64,000 nt of DNA from Agromyces sp. NDB4Y10 (GTDB lineage: Bacteria; Actinomycetota; Actinomycetes; Actinomycetales; Microbacteriaceae): NCBI RefSeq assembly GCF_001620055.1, contig NZ_LQGY01000002.1:1-64000 (forward strand). Direction: 5' to 3'. This document shows, one piece after another, positions 55,309-64,000 of this stretch. Position 1 is the first letter of the stretch; each line of letters begins with the position of its first letter. Under the pieces are notes generated by a model. It did not search any database, was not told the origin of the DNA, and saw nothing but the letters and a program-made list of their open reading frames with translations. The translations under genes and the position numbers were made by a program.

Positions 55309-58300
55309 CTAGGTGAGCGACGCCCGCTGGACCCGGTCCTCGACGGGCGGCGTCTCGCGGACGAGCTCCGGCATCCACCACACGACCCCCGCCCAGGCGA
55401 GGACGAACACGCCCGCGGCGATCGTGTCGGCGAGCAGTTCGACGCCGCCGCCGGTCGCGTACTCGCTGGCGAGCCAGGACGCCAGCGCCGCCACCGCGAC
55501 GGCGACCACGGTCACCGACGCCCAGTTGACGCCTCGGGTCGCCGCGATCTCCCTCCGGTTCCGGCCGATCCGGAGCCAGCCCACCGTCAGCGTGAGCGTC
55601 GCGGCGATCGCGGCGACGCTCAGGACGAGCAGGTTCCAGCGCTCGTCGGGCGCGAGCCATTCCGGGAGTGCGTCGGCGAGGTCGAGCACGTACTGGGTGA
55701 GGGGCAGCACCCCGCCGAGCAGCCCGAACACGACGACCATCGCGATCGTCCGGCGGTCACGTCCCGGGATCGCGCTGCGGCGCGCCGAACCCGCGAGACG
55801 CCGGGCGACGGCGCCGAGCACCGCCGTGACGCCGACGCAGAGGACGATGAGGAGGAGGTTGCCCTGCAGCAGCGCGATCACGAGCGGGACCACGCTCGCG
55901 GTGGCGACCCCCGCCATCACGAGCGCCCGGCGGCGCGCCATGACGCGCGCCGTCTCGGCCTCGTCGCCGAGCGGACCGCCGAGCGCCACGGCGATCGCAC
56001 GCCATCGGCGCTGCACTGCCGTCACCGCGGCCCAGATCGAGGCCACGGCGACCACGGCGACGGCCGCGACGACGATCACCCAGCCGACCGAGGGGGGCGT
56101 GATCTCCGACCACGTCAGCGGCCACGCGGCGGCCGCCACGAACCCGGCGAGCAGGGCCAGGCGCGGCGGATCGACGACCGCCGGCACGGCGACGAGGAGC
56201 GGCCGCAGCAGCGTCAGCACGGCCTGGGCCAGGACGCGCCCGGCCGTGCTCGCCGGCTGCACGAGCACGCGCACGAGCAGGCGCACGGTGCGCGACGCGA
56301 TGGCGAAGCGGTACGCCGGCGCGAGGTTCAGGACGGTGTCGGTGCCCGCGCGGAAACGGGTGCGCCGGGCCCGGGCGTCGTCGCCCGGCGAGCCGGCGTC
56401 GGGCGACACCGGCTCGAGCGGTGACAGCCTCGTGGGCTCGGCGACCGCCCCGGCAGCGGACGTGGCGACCGCCCCGGCGACGGGGGCGACGTCGGCGTCC
56501 GACGCGTCCGGCTCGCGCCGTTCCTCGCGGTCGGCCTCGTCGGCCTGGGCGAGCACGGCGTCCTGCAGCAGTCGCACCGCGGCATCCGTTCGCACCGTCT
56601 CGGGCTTCAGCGACGCGAAGAACCGCGCGATGCCGGCCGACGCGTCGAGGCGCCCCCACCACCAGTCGTTGACCCGCCACTCGCGCGCGAGGAACCCGAA
56701 GAAGTTGCCGAACCCGTACCCGGCGAGCTTGGTCTGCCGGTCGACGACGGGATGCTCGGCCGCCGCTCGGACCTCGGCCGCGACCTGCGCGACGGGACGG
56801 CCCGCGGCGCGCACGCCCCGGCCGAGGATGCCGACCCGCCGCTCGGCGACGAGCGTCGCGAAGCCGCCCGGATCGGCCGGCTCCTCGTCGACCCCGATCG
56901 CCCAGTAGCGCACGTGCGACAGCGCGGCCGGGATGCCGGCGGAGTGGTAGAGCGGCGGCAGGTCCACGGCCGACAGGGTCGTCGACGCGAGCGGACGCCA
57001 CGCCGACGCGACCCATGCCGGCGAGAGCGTGCGCTTGCCTGCCCGCGCCTCCGCCTCGACGCTGAGGCTCGCGATCCGCAGGAGCGCCACGGCGGTGTCG
57101 AGCTCCTCCCACTGCGCGGCGGTCTCGGCCACCCGGCCGGACGCGAGCCAGACGTCGATCCACCGGTCGATCTCGGCGGCGTCGGGCGTGGTCCCGCGCA
57201 CCGCCGTCCGCTCCGTCGCCTCGAGGACCCGCGCGGTGCGCACGTCGCGCAGGCGGATGGCCTCGGTCAGGGCCGTGTACGCCTTCGTGCGCACGGCTGC
57301 CAGCTGGAGCGCCTGGCGCCCGCCCTCCCGCTCCGGCATGGTCTCGAGCGCGCGCGCCCACCCGAGCACGCAGTTGGCGGCGTCGGCCAGGGCGAGGGGC
57401 GACTTGGCGACCTTGGCCGTGTCGGCGACGCCGAGCGTCGAGAACCGGCGCCGCAGTGCGGGGCCGAGCGCGGCGAGCCGCCCGCGCGGGATGGGTCGGT
57501 ACCGGCGACGGGTGGGCAGCGACGACCCCAGCTGCCACAGGCTCGGCGTCGAGATCGTCGTCGACAGGTGGTCGGCCAGGTCGGCGCCGAGCGCCTGCAC
57601 GTACGCCGCCTGGCGCTCCCGCACGGCGGTCGGGGTCCACTCGGCCGATGCGATGAGCGGGGCGGCCCCGTCGAGCCGGGCGGCGGCGACGAGCCGTTCG
57701 GCGTTGAACCGCTCGAGTTCGGCGACCTCCCGCGCGACCGATTCGCTCCGCATCTGCTTGGTGAACATGGCGCGCAGCGCGCGGAAGAACCGCGAGGCGT
57801 CGGCGTCCCATTCGGTGGCGCCGCCGACAGGCGGGTCGGGCTCGGGATCGAGGAACACCATCACCCGGTCGGCGCGCCGCTCGGACGCGCGCGACCGCGC
57901 GGAGCGCAGGGCGCGCTCGATCGGCACGTTGTCGAACACGGCACCGTCGACGATGCGGTACGGCGTGCCCGGCTGGTCGCGGTGCGCCGCGAACGCGAAG
58001 CGCATGCCCCGCGCGGTGGCGTCGTCGGGGTCGCCGGCAGCGCCGCCCCACGAGTCGATCTCCGCGGGCTCGAAGCCGCCCGCCAGCGACGACGTCGACC
58101 GCGCCGCGAGCGCGAGGCGCGAGAGGCTCGCCTCGTCGTCGTCGAGTTGCGTCTCGTCCACGCCGTCGTGCTTGTCGGGGATGCGGTTGTCGAGGAGGTG
58201 CCCGGGGGTGCCCACGAACCGGAAGTGCCCGCGGCCCTCGTTGGCGTCCTCCTCGTACTCGTCGTCCGCGTCGATCAGGGTCGCCGAGAGGTCGACGCTC

Positions 58301-58923
58301 GTGTACGGGGCGACGAGGTCCGGATGCCGCTCCTCGGAGTGGTAGAAGTCCTTCAGCGTCTTCAGCACCTCCGGCCGGAAGTAGCCTTCGCCCTGCATGA
58401 GCGCGACGACGCCGCGCGCGCCCGGCGGATGCAGGAGCTGCCAGAACCCGCCCACCTCGCCCCAGGTGTTGAGGAGCCGGTCGAGTCCCGTGCCGGCCCG
58501 CTGCGCCACCGCGTAGACGACCGCGTTGAGCCCGCCGGCGCTCGCGCCGGCGAGCAGGTCGAACTCGACGCGGTCGTACCCCGCGGCGTCGAGCAGTTCG
58601 GCGTACGCCTGCAGGCGGGCCAGCACCGGCGGGGTGAGCGGGCGGCCCTTCGCCTCCGGCACGAACGCGATCGTCTCGCCGTCGCGGTCGTAGAGGCGGA
58701 TGCGACGGAGCAGGTCGAGTTCGGCGACGGCGCCGCCGATCCACACGGCGAGGCTGACGCCGCCGCGCATCGCGAGGGCGACGCGCATGGTCCGGTTGAA
58801 CGAGGGCACCGCGCCGAGGTGCTCGGTCGTCTTGAGGAGGTCCTCGATCCGCTTGTCGGCGTCCACGACGACGAGCTTCACCGGACGTTCGGACTCGGTG
58901 ACGGCGGAACGGTTCGGGACCAT
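55309..58923 (-). CDS. Giant patatin-like phospholipase with C-terminal membrane domain
   Basis: 1204 residues, three times a usual patatin. The patatin domain is N-terminal: ALAMRGGVSLAVWIGGAVAEL (oxyanion loop, core MRGGVSLAVWIGG), nucleophile elbow LLAGASAGGLNAVVYA (Ser near residue 130) and catalytic Asp in IVDGAVFDNVPIERA. A long middle part (about 400-880) has few motifs but matches the DUF3376-type extension of actinobacterial patatin proteins. From ~930 on there are eight or more membrane helices. It is probably a membrane-bound lipid acyl hydrolase; substrate unknown. ATG 58923 with GAGGAG five bases upstream. It is divergent from the response-regulator gene. Confidence 0.82.
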   Translation of the reverse strand: MVPNRSAVTESERPVKLVVVDADKRIEDLLKTTEHLGAVPSFNRTMRVALAMRGGVSLAVWIGGAVAELDLLRRIRLYDRDGETIAFVPEAKGRPLTPPVLARLQAYAELLDAAGYDRVEFDLLAGASAGGLNAVVYAVAQRAGTGLDRLLNTWGEVGGFWQLLHPPGARGVVALMQGEGYFRPEVLKTLKDFYHSEERHPDLVAPYTSVDLSATLIDADDEYEEDANEGRGHFRFVGTPGHLLDNRIPDKHDGVDETQLDDDEASLSRLALAARSTSSLAGGFEPAEIDSWGGAAGDPDDATARGMRFAFAAHRDQPGTPYRIVDGAVFDNVPIERALRSARSRASERRADRVMVFLDPEPDPPVGGATEWDADASRFFRALRAMFTKQMRSESVAREVAELERFNAERLVAAARLDGAAPLIASAEWTPTAVRERQAAYVQALGADLADHLSTTISTPSLWQLGSSLPTRRRYRPIPRGRLAALGPALRRRFSTLGVADTAKVAKSPLALADAANCVLGWARALETMPEREGGRQALQLAAVRTKAYTALTEAIRLRDVRTARVLEATERTAVRGTTPDAAEIDRWIDVWLASGRVAETAAQWEELDTAVALLRIASLSVEAEARAGKRTLSPAWVASAWRPLASTTLSAVDLPPLYHSAGIPAALSHVRYWAIGVDEEPADPGGFATLVAERRVGILGRGVRAAGRPVAQVAAEVRAAAEHPVVDRQTKLAGYGFGNFFGFLAREWRVNDWWWGRLDASAGIARFFASLKPETVRTDAAVRLLQDAVLAQADEADREERREPDASDADVAPVAGAVATSAAGAVAEPTRLSPLEPVSPDAGSPGDDARARRTRFRAGTDTVLNLAPAYRFAIASRTVRLLVRVLVQPASTAGRVLAQAVLTLLRPLLVAVPAVVDPPRLALLAGFVAAAAWPLTWSEITPPSVGWVIVVAAVAVVAVASIWAAVTAVQRRWRAIAVALGGPLGDEAETARVMARRRALVMAGVATASVVPLVIALLQGNLLLIVLCVGVTAVLGAVARRLAGSARRSAIPGRDRRTIAMVVVFGLLGGVLPLTQYVLDLADALPEWLAPDERWNLLVLSVAAIAATLTLTVGWLRIGRNRREIAATRGVNWASVTVVAVAVAALASWLASEYATGGGVELLADTIAAGVFVLAWAGVVWWMPELVRETPPVEDRVQRASLT

Positions 58924-59092
58924 CGTGCTCCTCGGGTTCGGGCGCGGGGTGGCGCCGGGTTCGCCGGGCGTCGGGGAGGGTACCCGGCGATCCCAGCGTG
59001 GCACGAGCGTCACGCGCGCCGCACGTCTCCGGCCGTCCTCCGTGCGACTTGCCCCCAGAACGGGGACCGCGCGGGGCGCCGTCCGCACGCGG

Positions 59093-59098
59093 TAGCCT
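59093..59098 (+). promoter_or_regulatory. -10 box of the two-component pair
   Basis: TAGCCT ends four bases before an in-frame ATG at 59103, but the better start, ATG 59157, has GGGAGG upstream. A leader of about 50 bases is likely. Confidence 0.4.
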
Positions 59099-59156
59099 CA
59101 CGATGGGCGGCGCATCGACGTCGACGGCTGTCGCACGCCTTCGAACGGGAGGTGGA

Positions 59157-59828
59157 ATGGAGCAGTCCGGAGCGGATCGAACCCTTCGCGTGGCGATCGC
59201 GGATGACGCGTTGCTCCTGCGCGAGGGCATCGCGAAGGTGCTCCAGGGCGGCGGCATCGAGGTGGTCGCCTCCGTCGGCACCGCCGACGAGCTCCTCGCC
59301 GTGCTCGACGGCGACGACCTCGACGCGGCGATCCTCGACATCCGCATGCCGCCCACGCACCGCGACGAGGGCATCGTCGCGCTCGAGCGCATCCGCGAAC
59401 GCGGTGACGACCTGGGCGTGCTGCTGCTGTCGATGTACGCGACGCCCGAGTACGCGCTGCGCGTCATGGGCGCCGGCAGCGGCACGGGGTACCTGCTGAA
59501 GGAGCGCGTGTCCGAGCCGCAGACGCTCGTGCGCGCCGTCGAGACCGTCGCGTCGGGCGGCTCCGTCGTCGACCCCGAGGTGGTCGAGCAGCTCGTGCGC
59601 CGCACGCGAGCCGACGACCCCCTCGCCCGGCTCACCGAGCGGGAGCGCTCGGTCCTCGAGCTCATGGCCCAGGGCTACTCCAACGGGGGGATCGCCCAGA
59701 CCCTGTTCCTCGGCCTCAAGACGGTCGAGACCCACGTCCGCAGCATCCTGCAGAAGCTCGATCTCGAGGAGTCGCCGGAGCACCACCGCCGCGTGCTCGC
59801 GGTGCTCACGCTCCTCGGCGAACGCTAG
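59157..59828 (+). CDS. NarL/LuxR-family response regulator
   Basis: 223 residues. The receiver domain has IADDALLLREGIA (acidic pair), the phospho-acceptor Asp in AAILDIRMPP, Ser for the switch Thr in LLLSMY and the Lys in YLLKERV. The LuxR-type helix-turn-helix is LTERERSVLELMAQGYSNGGIAQTL and the following KTVETHVRSILQKL. ATG 59157 chosen for its ribosome site; ATG 59103 would add 18 residues. The kinase gene follows 14 bases later. Confidence 0.92.
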   Translation: MEQSGADRTLRVAIADDALLLREGIAKVLQGGGIEVVASVGTADELLAVLDGDDLDAAILDIRMPPTHRDEGIVALERIRERGDDLGVLLLSMYATPEYALRVMGAGSGTGYLLKERVSEPQTLVRAVETVASGGSVVDPEVVEQLVRRTRADDPLARLTERERSVLELMAQGYSNGGIAQTLFLGLKTVETHVRSILQKLDLEESPEHHRRVLAVLTLLGER

Positions 59829-59842
59829 GGGGTGAGGCGCCC

Positions 59843-61750
59843 GTGATGGCGCACGGAGACCGCCGACGGGTCCTTCGCCGGACCGCGATCATCGTCGCCG
59901 CGGTCGCGTTCAGCCTGTGGATGGAGGTCGCCGGGTTCCTCGCGACCCCGGAAGCCGAGCAGCGCGAGATCGCGTACGTGACGCTGCACGCGACGGTGCC
60001 GCTCGTGTTCGCCGCGTGCGCGGCCGTGGCGTGGGCCATCGGCCCGAACGCGGTGCCGGCCCGGCTGATGGTCGCGTTCGTCGTCCTGTGGATCCCGCAG
60101 GCCATCTTCCACATCATCGGCGGCATCGGATGGCTCTGGCCGATCGTCCGCGGCATCGACCTCGTGTGGGCCGTCATCTCGGGACTGCTCGTGCTGGTGT
60201 ACCCGCGCGGCTGGCTCGCCGACCGGTTCGACCGGACGATCGCGACCATCGCGGTCGTGGCCTCCGTCGTGAACCTCGCCGCGGTGCTCGCGCTCGCCGG
60301 ACCCGACGCCGCCCCCTGCGACCCGTGTGCGCCGAACGCGTACCGCATCGCCGACGCGCCGGTGCTGTTCGCGATCCTCGACTACGGTTACCGCGTCGTC
60401 GGCGTCGGGCTCGCGCTCGTGATCGCCGGACGCCTGCTCGTGCGGTGGATCCGCGGCAGCGTGCCGGCGCGCGCGGTCGCGTTCCTCATGCCGGTCTCGC
60501 TGCTGGCCTGGGCGCTCGCGATCGCCGTGCAGGCGACCGGATACATCACCTCCACCTCGACCGGCATGGTCATCGACACGGTGGCGCTGCTCGCGATGGC
60601 GGCCGTGCCGGTCACCTTCGTCGCCGGCATCGCGCACACCCGCAACATGCGCGCCCGGGTCGCCGACCTCATGCGCATCACCCGCGAGGGCGCCGACCGC
60701 GGCCTCTGGGCGGAGTCGCTCGCGCGCACGCTGCGCGACGACAGCGTGCGCGTCTATTGGTGGGACGAGGAACGCGGACGGTACGTCGACGCGGCGGGCC
60801 GCCTCATCGACTCGCAGGAGGCGGGGCGCGGCCACAGCATCCTGCCGGTCGCCTCGCCGTCCGGCCTGCCGATCGCGCTGATCCGCCACGACCGGGTGCT
60901 CACCGACAACATGCGGCTGCTCGACGGCGTGTCGAGCGCGTTGCGGCTCTCGGTCGACAACGGCCGGTTGCGCTCGGACCTCGAACGCACCCTCGAGCAG
61001 GTCCGCCAGTCGCGCCAGCGCATCGTCGAGGCCGGCGACGAGGCGCGGCGGCGCATCGAGCGCGACCTGCACGACGGCGCGCAGCAGCAGCTCGTGTCGC
61101 TCGGGATGAACCTCCGCCTCGCGGCGAACACCGCGCGCTCGGCCGGGCAGCACGAACTGGCGTCCGAGCTCGAGGACGCCATCGCGACGCTGAACCAGGG
61201 CCTGAAGGAGCTTCGCGAGCTCGCCCACGGCATCCACCCGAGCCTCCTCTCGCAGGGCGGGCTCGCGCTCGCCGTGCCGGAGCTCGCCGGACGTTGCCCC
61301 GTGCCGGTCGAGGTCGACGTGCAGGCCGAGGGGCGACTGCCCGAGCTCGTGGAGTCGACCGCGTACTTCGCCATCGCCGAGTCGCTCGCCAACGTGGCGA
61401 AGCACTCGCAGGCGACCCGCGCCTGGGTGCGCGCCCACGTCGAGGGCGAGACGGTCGTGATCGAGATCCGCGACAACGGCGTCGGCGGCGCATCACTCGA
61501 CGCGGGCACGGGCGTGCTCGGCATCGCGGACCGCATCGAGGCCGTCGGCGGCGAACTCGAGCTCGTGAGCCCGCCCGGGTCGGGCACCACGGTGACGGTG
61601 CGGATGCCGCTGCACCCGCCCACCACGGACGCGCACGCCGCATCGGGGGCCGCGCTGCTCGTCGCCGCGGAGGCGTCCGATCCGGTGCCCGGCGCACCCG
61701 GTGCGGCGGGAGTGCCGGCCGGGGGAGTGGGCACGCCGCTCGACGTCTAG
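59843..61750 (+). CDS. Membrane histidine kinase, NarL-partner (HisKA_3) type
   Basis: 635 residues. Seven or eight helices occupy residues 10-270 and presumably sense a signal in or at the membrane. A GAF-like segment (about 290-390) has SVRVYWWDEERGRYVD. The dimerisation helix has RRRIERDLHDGAQQQLV, with the phospho-His near residue 411, and the ATP domain has ESLANVAKHSQAT and IEIRDNGVGG, GVLGIADRIEAVGGELEL (core GVLGIADRIEAVGG). The C-terminal 45 residues are Ala/Pro-rich. Two starts, GTG 59843 and ATG 59846, differ by one residue. Cognate of the preceding regulator. Confidence 0.9.
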   Translation: MMAHGDRRRVLRRTAIIVAAVAFSLWMEVAGFLATPEAEQREIAYVTLHATVPLVFAACAAVAWAIGPNAVPARLMVAFVVLWIPQAIFHIIGGIGWLWPIVRGIDLVWAVISGLLVLVYPRGWLADRFDRTIATIAVVASVVNLAAVLALAGPDAAPCDPCAPNAYRIADAPVLFAILDYGYRVVGVGLALVIAGRLLVRWIRGSVPARAVAFLMPVSLLAWALAIAVQATGYITSTSTGMVIDTVALLAMAAVPVTFVAGIAHTRNMRARVADLMRITREGADRGLWAESLARTLRDDSVRVYWWDEERGRYVDAAGRLIDSQEAGRGHSILPVASPSGLPIALIRHDRVLTDNMRLLDGVSSALRLSVDNGRLRSDLERTLEQVRQSRQRIVEAGDEARRRIERDLHDGAQQQLVSLGMNLRLAANTARSAGQHELASELEDAIATLNQGLKELRELAHGIHPSLLSQGGLALAVPELAGRCPVPVEVDVQAEGRLPELVESTAYFAIAESLANVAKHSQATRAWVRAHVEGETVVIEIRDNGVGGASLDAGTGVLGIADRIEAVGGELELVSPPGSGTTVTVRMPLHPPTTDAHAASGAALLVAAEASDPVPGAPGAAGVPAGGVGTPLDV

Positions 61751-61767
61751 CGTCGCGCCGGGGCGGC

Positions 61768-62082
61768 TCAGCCGTGCCAGCGGCAGGCGGCGAGGTCGAT
61801 GCGGTAGCCGTCCTCGTCGTCGACGGGTCGGAGCGGCACGCCCTCGGCCTCGTAGTGCGGTCGGGCGACGTCGCCCTTGCCCGCGGGCGGGCGGCCCCCG
61901 GCGCGGATCACCCGCCACCACGGCACGGAACCGCCGTACCTGGCCATCACCTGCCCGACGGCGCGCGCCCCGCGCGAGCCGAGCGTCGCGGCGACGTCGC
62001 CGTACGTCATGACCCGGCCGGGCGGGATGTCGCCGACCACGGCGAGCACGGCCTCGACGAAACCCTCGCCGGTGCGCGGCAT
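61768..62082 (-). CDS. Alkyltransferase-like (ATL) protein
   Basis: 104 residues, homologous to the C-terminal domain of O6-methylguanine-DNA methyltransferase. DIPPGRVMTYGDVAATLGSRGARAVGQVMA is the helix-turn-helix with the Arg finger (core RGARAVGQVMA). The active-site PCHRV is replaced by PWWRVI: the Cys nucleophile is missing and Trp stands in its place, as in bona fide ATLs. Such proteins bind alkylated guanine and hand it to nucleotide excision repair. Repair activity itself is therefore not expected. A GNAT gene lies 22 bases upstream on the same strand. Confidence 0.9.
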   Translation of the reverse strand: MPRTGEGFVEAVLAVVGDIPPGRVMTYGDVAATLGSRGARAVGQVMARYGGSVPWWRVIRAGGRPPAGKGDVARPHYEAEGVPLRPVDDEDGYRIDLAACRWHG

Positions 62083-62104
62083 CCGTCGACCCGACCCGCG
62101 CCCG

Positions 62105-62563
62105 TCAGCTCGCGAGCTGGAGTGATCCGATGATGTCGCCGTACTGGGTCTCGCCCACGTCGCGGAAGCCGATGCGGTGGAAGAACTCGCCCGGTCCTTC
62201 CTCGCCCGGCTCCCACAGCACGGTGATGTGGTCGAAGCCGCGGCGCTTGGCCTCCTCGGCCAGCGCGTGCGCGAGGAAGCGCCCGACGCCCTTGCCCTGC
62301 GCCTCGGCGTCGACGTTGATCCGCCAGATGCAGGCGCGGAACTCCTCGTGCTCGTTCTCGGGGTCGAAGTTGCCGTGGATGAAACCGACGACCTTGTCGC
62401 CGTTCAGCGCGACGCGCTGCCACGCGGTGGCGGGATTGACGACCGCGGTCTCGGCGGCATAGGTCACGGGGGCGATGAACTGCTCCTGCCCGGGCTTCAG
62501 CGACAGGTTGTTCGCGGCCACCACGTTCGTCGCGTTCAGTTCTTCGAGTCGCAGTTCAGCCAT
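62105..62563 (-). CDS. GNAT-family N-acetyltransferase
   Basis: 152 residues. The acetyl-CoA loop is [20 protein letters not shown] (Q-x-x-G-x-G form: QGKGVG, about residues 89-94). [29 protein letters not shown] (core [13 protein letters not shown]) at the N-terminus resembles spermidine/spermine or diamine acetyltransferases (PaiA/BltD type), and FFHRIGF is the usual end of the fold. The substrate is a guess, though a polyamine would be consistent with the decarboxylase 8 kb away. ATG 62563. Precedes the ATL gene; divergent from icd. Confidence 0.85.
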   Translation of the reverse strand: MAELRLEELNATNVVAANNLSLKPGQEQFIAPVTYAAETAVVNPATAWQRVALNGDKVVGFIHGNFDPENEHEEFRACIWRINVDAEAQGKGVGRFLAHALAEEAKRRGFDHITVLWEPGEEGPGEFFHRIGFRDVGETQYGDIIGSLQLAS

Positions 62564-62622
62564 GCAACGCAGCCTAACGGAGCCGTCGTTCCCCCGGGTA
62601 GCCGCGATGAGGCCGTCGGATG

Positions 62623-62636
62623 TCTCGATGTCGAGA
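62623..62636. promoter_or_regulatory. Palindromic operator upstream of icd
   Basis: TCTCGATGTCGAGA, identical to the second sucCD site. A possible -10, TAAGCT (62653-62658), lies 16 bases beyond, so the site covers the -35 position. It is 100 bases before the icd start. Confidence 0.65.
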
Positions 62637-62735
62637 TATCCCGGCGAGGCGGTAAGCTTTCAGGCGGCGTGTCGGACACCCCCGAGACTTCCTCGCTTCC
62701 CAAGCAATCCCACGAGATCCCAAGGAGACCGCCCC

Positions 62736-63953
62736 TTGTCGAAGATCAAGGTCGAAGGCACCGTCGTCGAACTCGACGGCGACGAGATGACCCGCATCAT
62801 CTGGCAGGCCATCAAGGACCAGCTCATCCACCCGTACCTCGACGTGAACCTCGAGTACTACGACCTCTCCATCCAGAAGCGCGATGAGACCGACGACCAG
62901 ATCACGGTCGACGCGGCGAACGCGATCAAGAAGCACGGCGTCGGCGTGAAGTGCGCGACGATCACGCCCGACGAGGCGCGCGTCGAGGAGTTCGGCCTGA
63001 AGAAGATGTGGCGGTCGCCGAACGGCACGATCCGCAACATCCTCGGCGGCGTGATCTTCCGCGAGCCCATCATCATCTCCAACATCCCGCGGCTCGTGCC
63101 CGGCTGGAACAAGCCGATCATCGTCGGCCGCCATGCGTTCGGCGACCAGTACCGCGCCACCGACTTCAAGTTCGACGGCCCCGGCACGCTCACGATGACC
63201 TTCACCCCGCAGGACGGCTCGGAGCCGCAGCAGTTCGAGGTCTTCCAGGCGCCCGGCTCGGGCGTGGCGATGGGCATGTACAACCTCGACGAGTCGATCC
63301 GCGACTTCGCGCGCGCCTCGCTGAACTACGGCCTGGCCCGCAACTACCCGGTGTACCTGTCGACGAAGAACACCATCCTCAAGGCGTACGACGGCCGCTT
63401 CAAGGACATCTTCCAGGAGGTGTTCGACAGCGAGTTCAAGCAGAAGTTCGACGAGGCCGGCATCACCTACGAGCACCGCCTCATCGACGACATGGTCGCG
63501 GCGTCGCTCAAGTGGGAGGGCGGCTACGTCTGGGCCTGCAAGAACTACGACGGCGACGTGCAGTCCGACACCGTCGCGCAGGGCTTCGGCTCCCTCGGGC
63601 TCATGACCTCGGTGCTCACCACGCCCGACGGCCGGATCGTCGAGGCCGAGGCGGCGCACGGCACGGTCACGCGCCACTACCGCCAGCACCAGCAGGGCAA
63701 GCCGACCTCGACGAACCCGATCGCCTCGATCTTCGCCTGGACGCGCGGCCTCGCGCACCGCGGCAAGCTCGACGGCAACCAGGAGCTCATCGACTTCTCG
63801 CGCACCCTCGAGGAGGTCGTCATCGAGACCGTCGAGTCCGGCGCGATGACCAAGGACCTCGCCCTCCTCGTCGGTCCCGAGCAGGAGTACCAGACGACCG
63901 AGCAGTTCCTCGACACGATCGACGCGAACCTCAAGGCGCGAATCGCCGCCTGA
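62736..63953 (+). CDS. icd: NADP-dependent isocitrate dehydrogenase
   Basis: 405 residues, the eukaryote-like homodimeric type rather than the E. coli or monomeric type. It oxidises isocitrate to 2-oxoglutarate. [13 protein letters not shown] near the start, [15 protein letters not shown] (substrate Ser/Asn/Arg), [15 protein letters not shown] (catalytic Lys), [12 protein letters not shown] (metal Asp) and [12 protein letters not shown] (NADP site) are all intact. The start is TTG 62736: AAGGAG lies eight bases before it and [14 protein letters not shown] follows as in homologues. An upstream palindrome is shared with sucCD. Confidence 0.95.
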   Translation: MSKIKVEGTVVELDGDEMTRIIWQAIKDQLIHPYLDVNLEYYDLSIQKRDETDDQITVDAANAIKKHGVGVKCATITPDEARVEEFGLKKMWRSPNGTIRNILGGVIFREPIIISNIPRLVPGWNKPIIVGRHAFGDQYRATDFKFDGPGTLTMTFTPQDGSEPQQFEVFQAPGSGVAMGMYNLDESIRDFARASLNYGLARNYPVYLSTKNTILKAYDGRFKDIFQEVFDSEFKQKFDEAGITYEHRLIDDMVAASLKWEGGYVWACKNYDGDVQSDTVAQGFGSLGLMTSVLTTPDGRIVEAEAAHGTVTRHYRQHQQGKPTSTNPIASIFAWTRGLAHRGKLDGNQELIDFSRTLEEVVIETVESGAMTKDLALLVGPEQEYQTTEQFLDTIDANLKARIAA

Positions 63954-63968
63954 GCCTCGCGCTCATCG

Positions 63969-64000
63969 AAGGGGTCGGATGCCGCGGCATCCGGCCCCTT
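63969..64000 (+). terminator. icd terminator at the window edge
   Basis: AAGGGGTCGGATGCCG and CGGCATCCGGCCCCTT form a 16-bp palindrome with one wobble; the folded loop would use the central bases. It reaches the last base of the window and may continue. Confidence 0.65.

Noticed and set aside
59103-59157. ATG 59103 as leaderless start of the response regulator
   Set aside because: Only four bases separate it from the -10 box, too few for a transcript to include the ATG, and ATG 59157 has a strong GGGAGG site and begins the conserved receiver sequence.
55757-59665. A 1302-codon open frame on the minus strand
   Set aside because: Shadow of the patatin-like gene in another frame, rich in Arg runs, running through the response-regulator gene.

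Overview
The window is 64 kb of very GC-rich, gene-dense chromosome from an actinobacterium, most probably a member of the Microbacteriaceae (an Agromyces- or Microbacterium-like organism). I infer this from the codon use (nearly every third position G or C, many GTG and TTG starts), from -10 boxes of the form TAGNNT placed just upstream of start codons, from the pair guaB plus guaB3, and from the order sucC-sucD-(membrane genes)-perM-like-purN-purH, which is also found in mycobacteria. I see no rRNA, tRNA, CRISPR array, prophage or insertion sequence. The region looks like stable core chromosome with a few lineage-specific genes.

Layout. 1-5.4 kb: two DUF4190-like membrane proteins, a THUMP-like methyltransferase, groES behind two CIRCE-type operators, a RarD/EamA permease and a lipoprotein binding protein for branched-chain amino acids. 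5.8-9.8 kb (minus strand): livH-livM-livG-livF, convergent with the binding-protein gene; LivH carries an extra secreted domain. 10-21.7 kb: guaB, a MalY/PatB aminotransferase, an ABC-F ATPase, a large secreted repeat protein with Trp-Trp motifs, guaB3, glpD and a SURF1 gene. 21.8-31.7 kb: a trypsin-PDZ protease, a VOC protein divergent from a TetR regulator with twin operators, a DUF3817 gene overlapping guaA, ldh, a YciI/ECF-sigma pair, a Bax-inhibitor-1 protein and a phosphodiesterase. 31.9-38.6 kb: a UvrD/PcrA helicase, a membrane alpha/beta-hydrolase, a DUF72 protein and a VIT1/CCC1 carrier. 38.8-46.6 kb: sucCD, membrane genes including a perM-like gene, purN-purH. 46.8-53.3 kb: an amino-acid dehydrogenase, a membrane-fused DDAH-family enzyme, then a heterodimeric ABC exporter preceded by a 27-codon leader ORF. 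53.3-64 kb: an ornithine-decarboxylase-like gene with a small membrane protein, a giant patatin-like membrane protein, a NarL-type two-component pair, an alkyltransferase-like protein, a GNAT enzyme and icd.

Themes. Purine synthesis is well represented (guaB, guaB3, guaA, purN, purH), as is the TCA cycle (sucCD, icd). The sucCD and icd upstream regions share the palindrome TCTCGAYRTCGAGA, which suggests a common regulator. Many promoters appear to make leaderless mRNAs.

Most worth following up: the leader-peptide arrangement before the asymmetric ABC exporter at 49.2-53.3 kb; the membrane hydrolase at 34.4-36.9 kb whose hydrolase fold seems split by its membrane domain; the LivH fusion; the shared TCA-cycle palindrome; a dispersed 33-45 bp repeat family; and a strong genome-wide excess of GGATGCC/GGCATCC that overrides normal codon choice.
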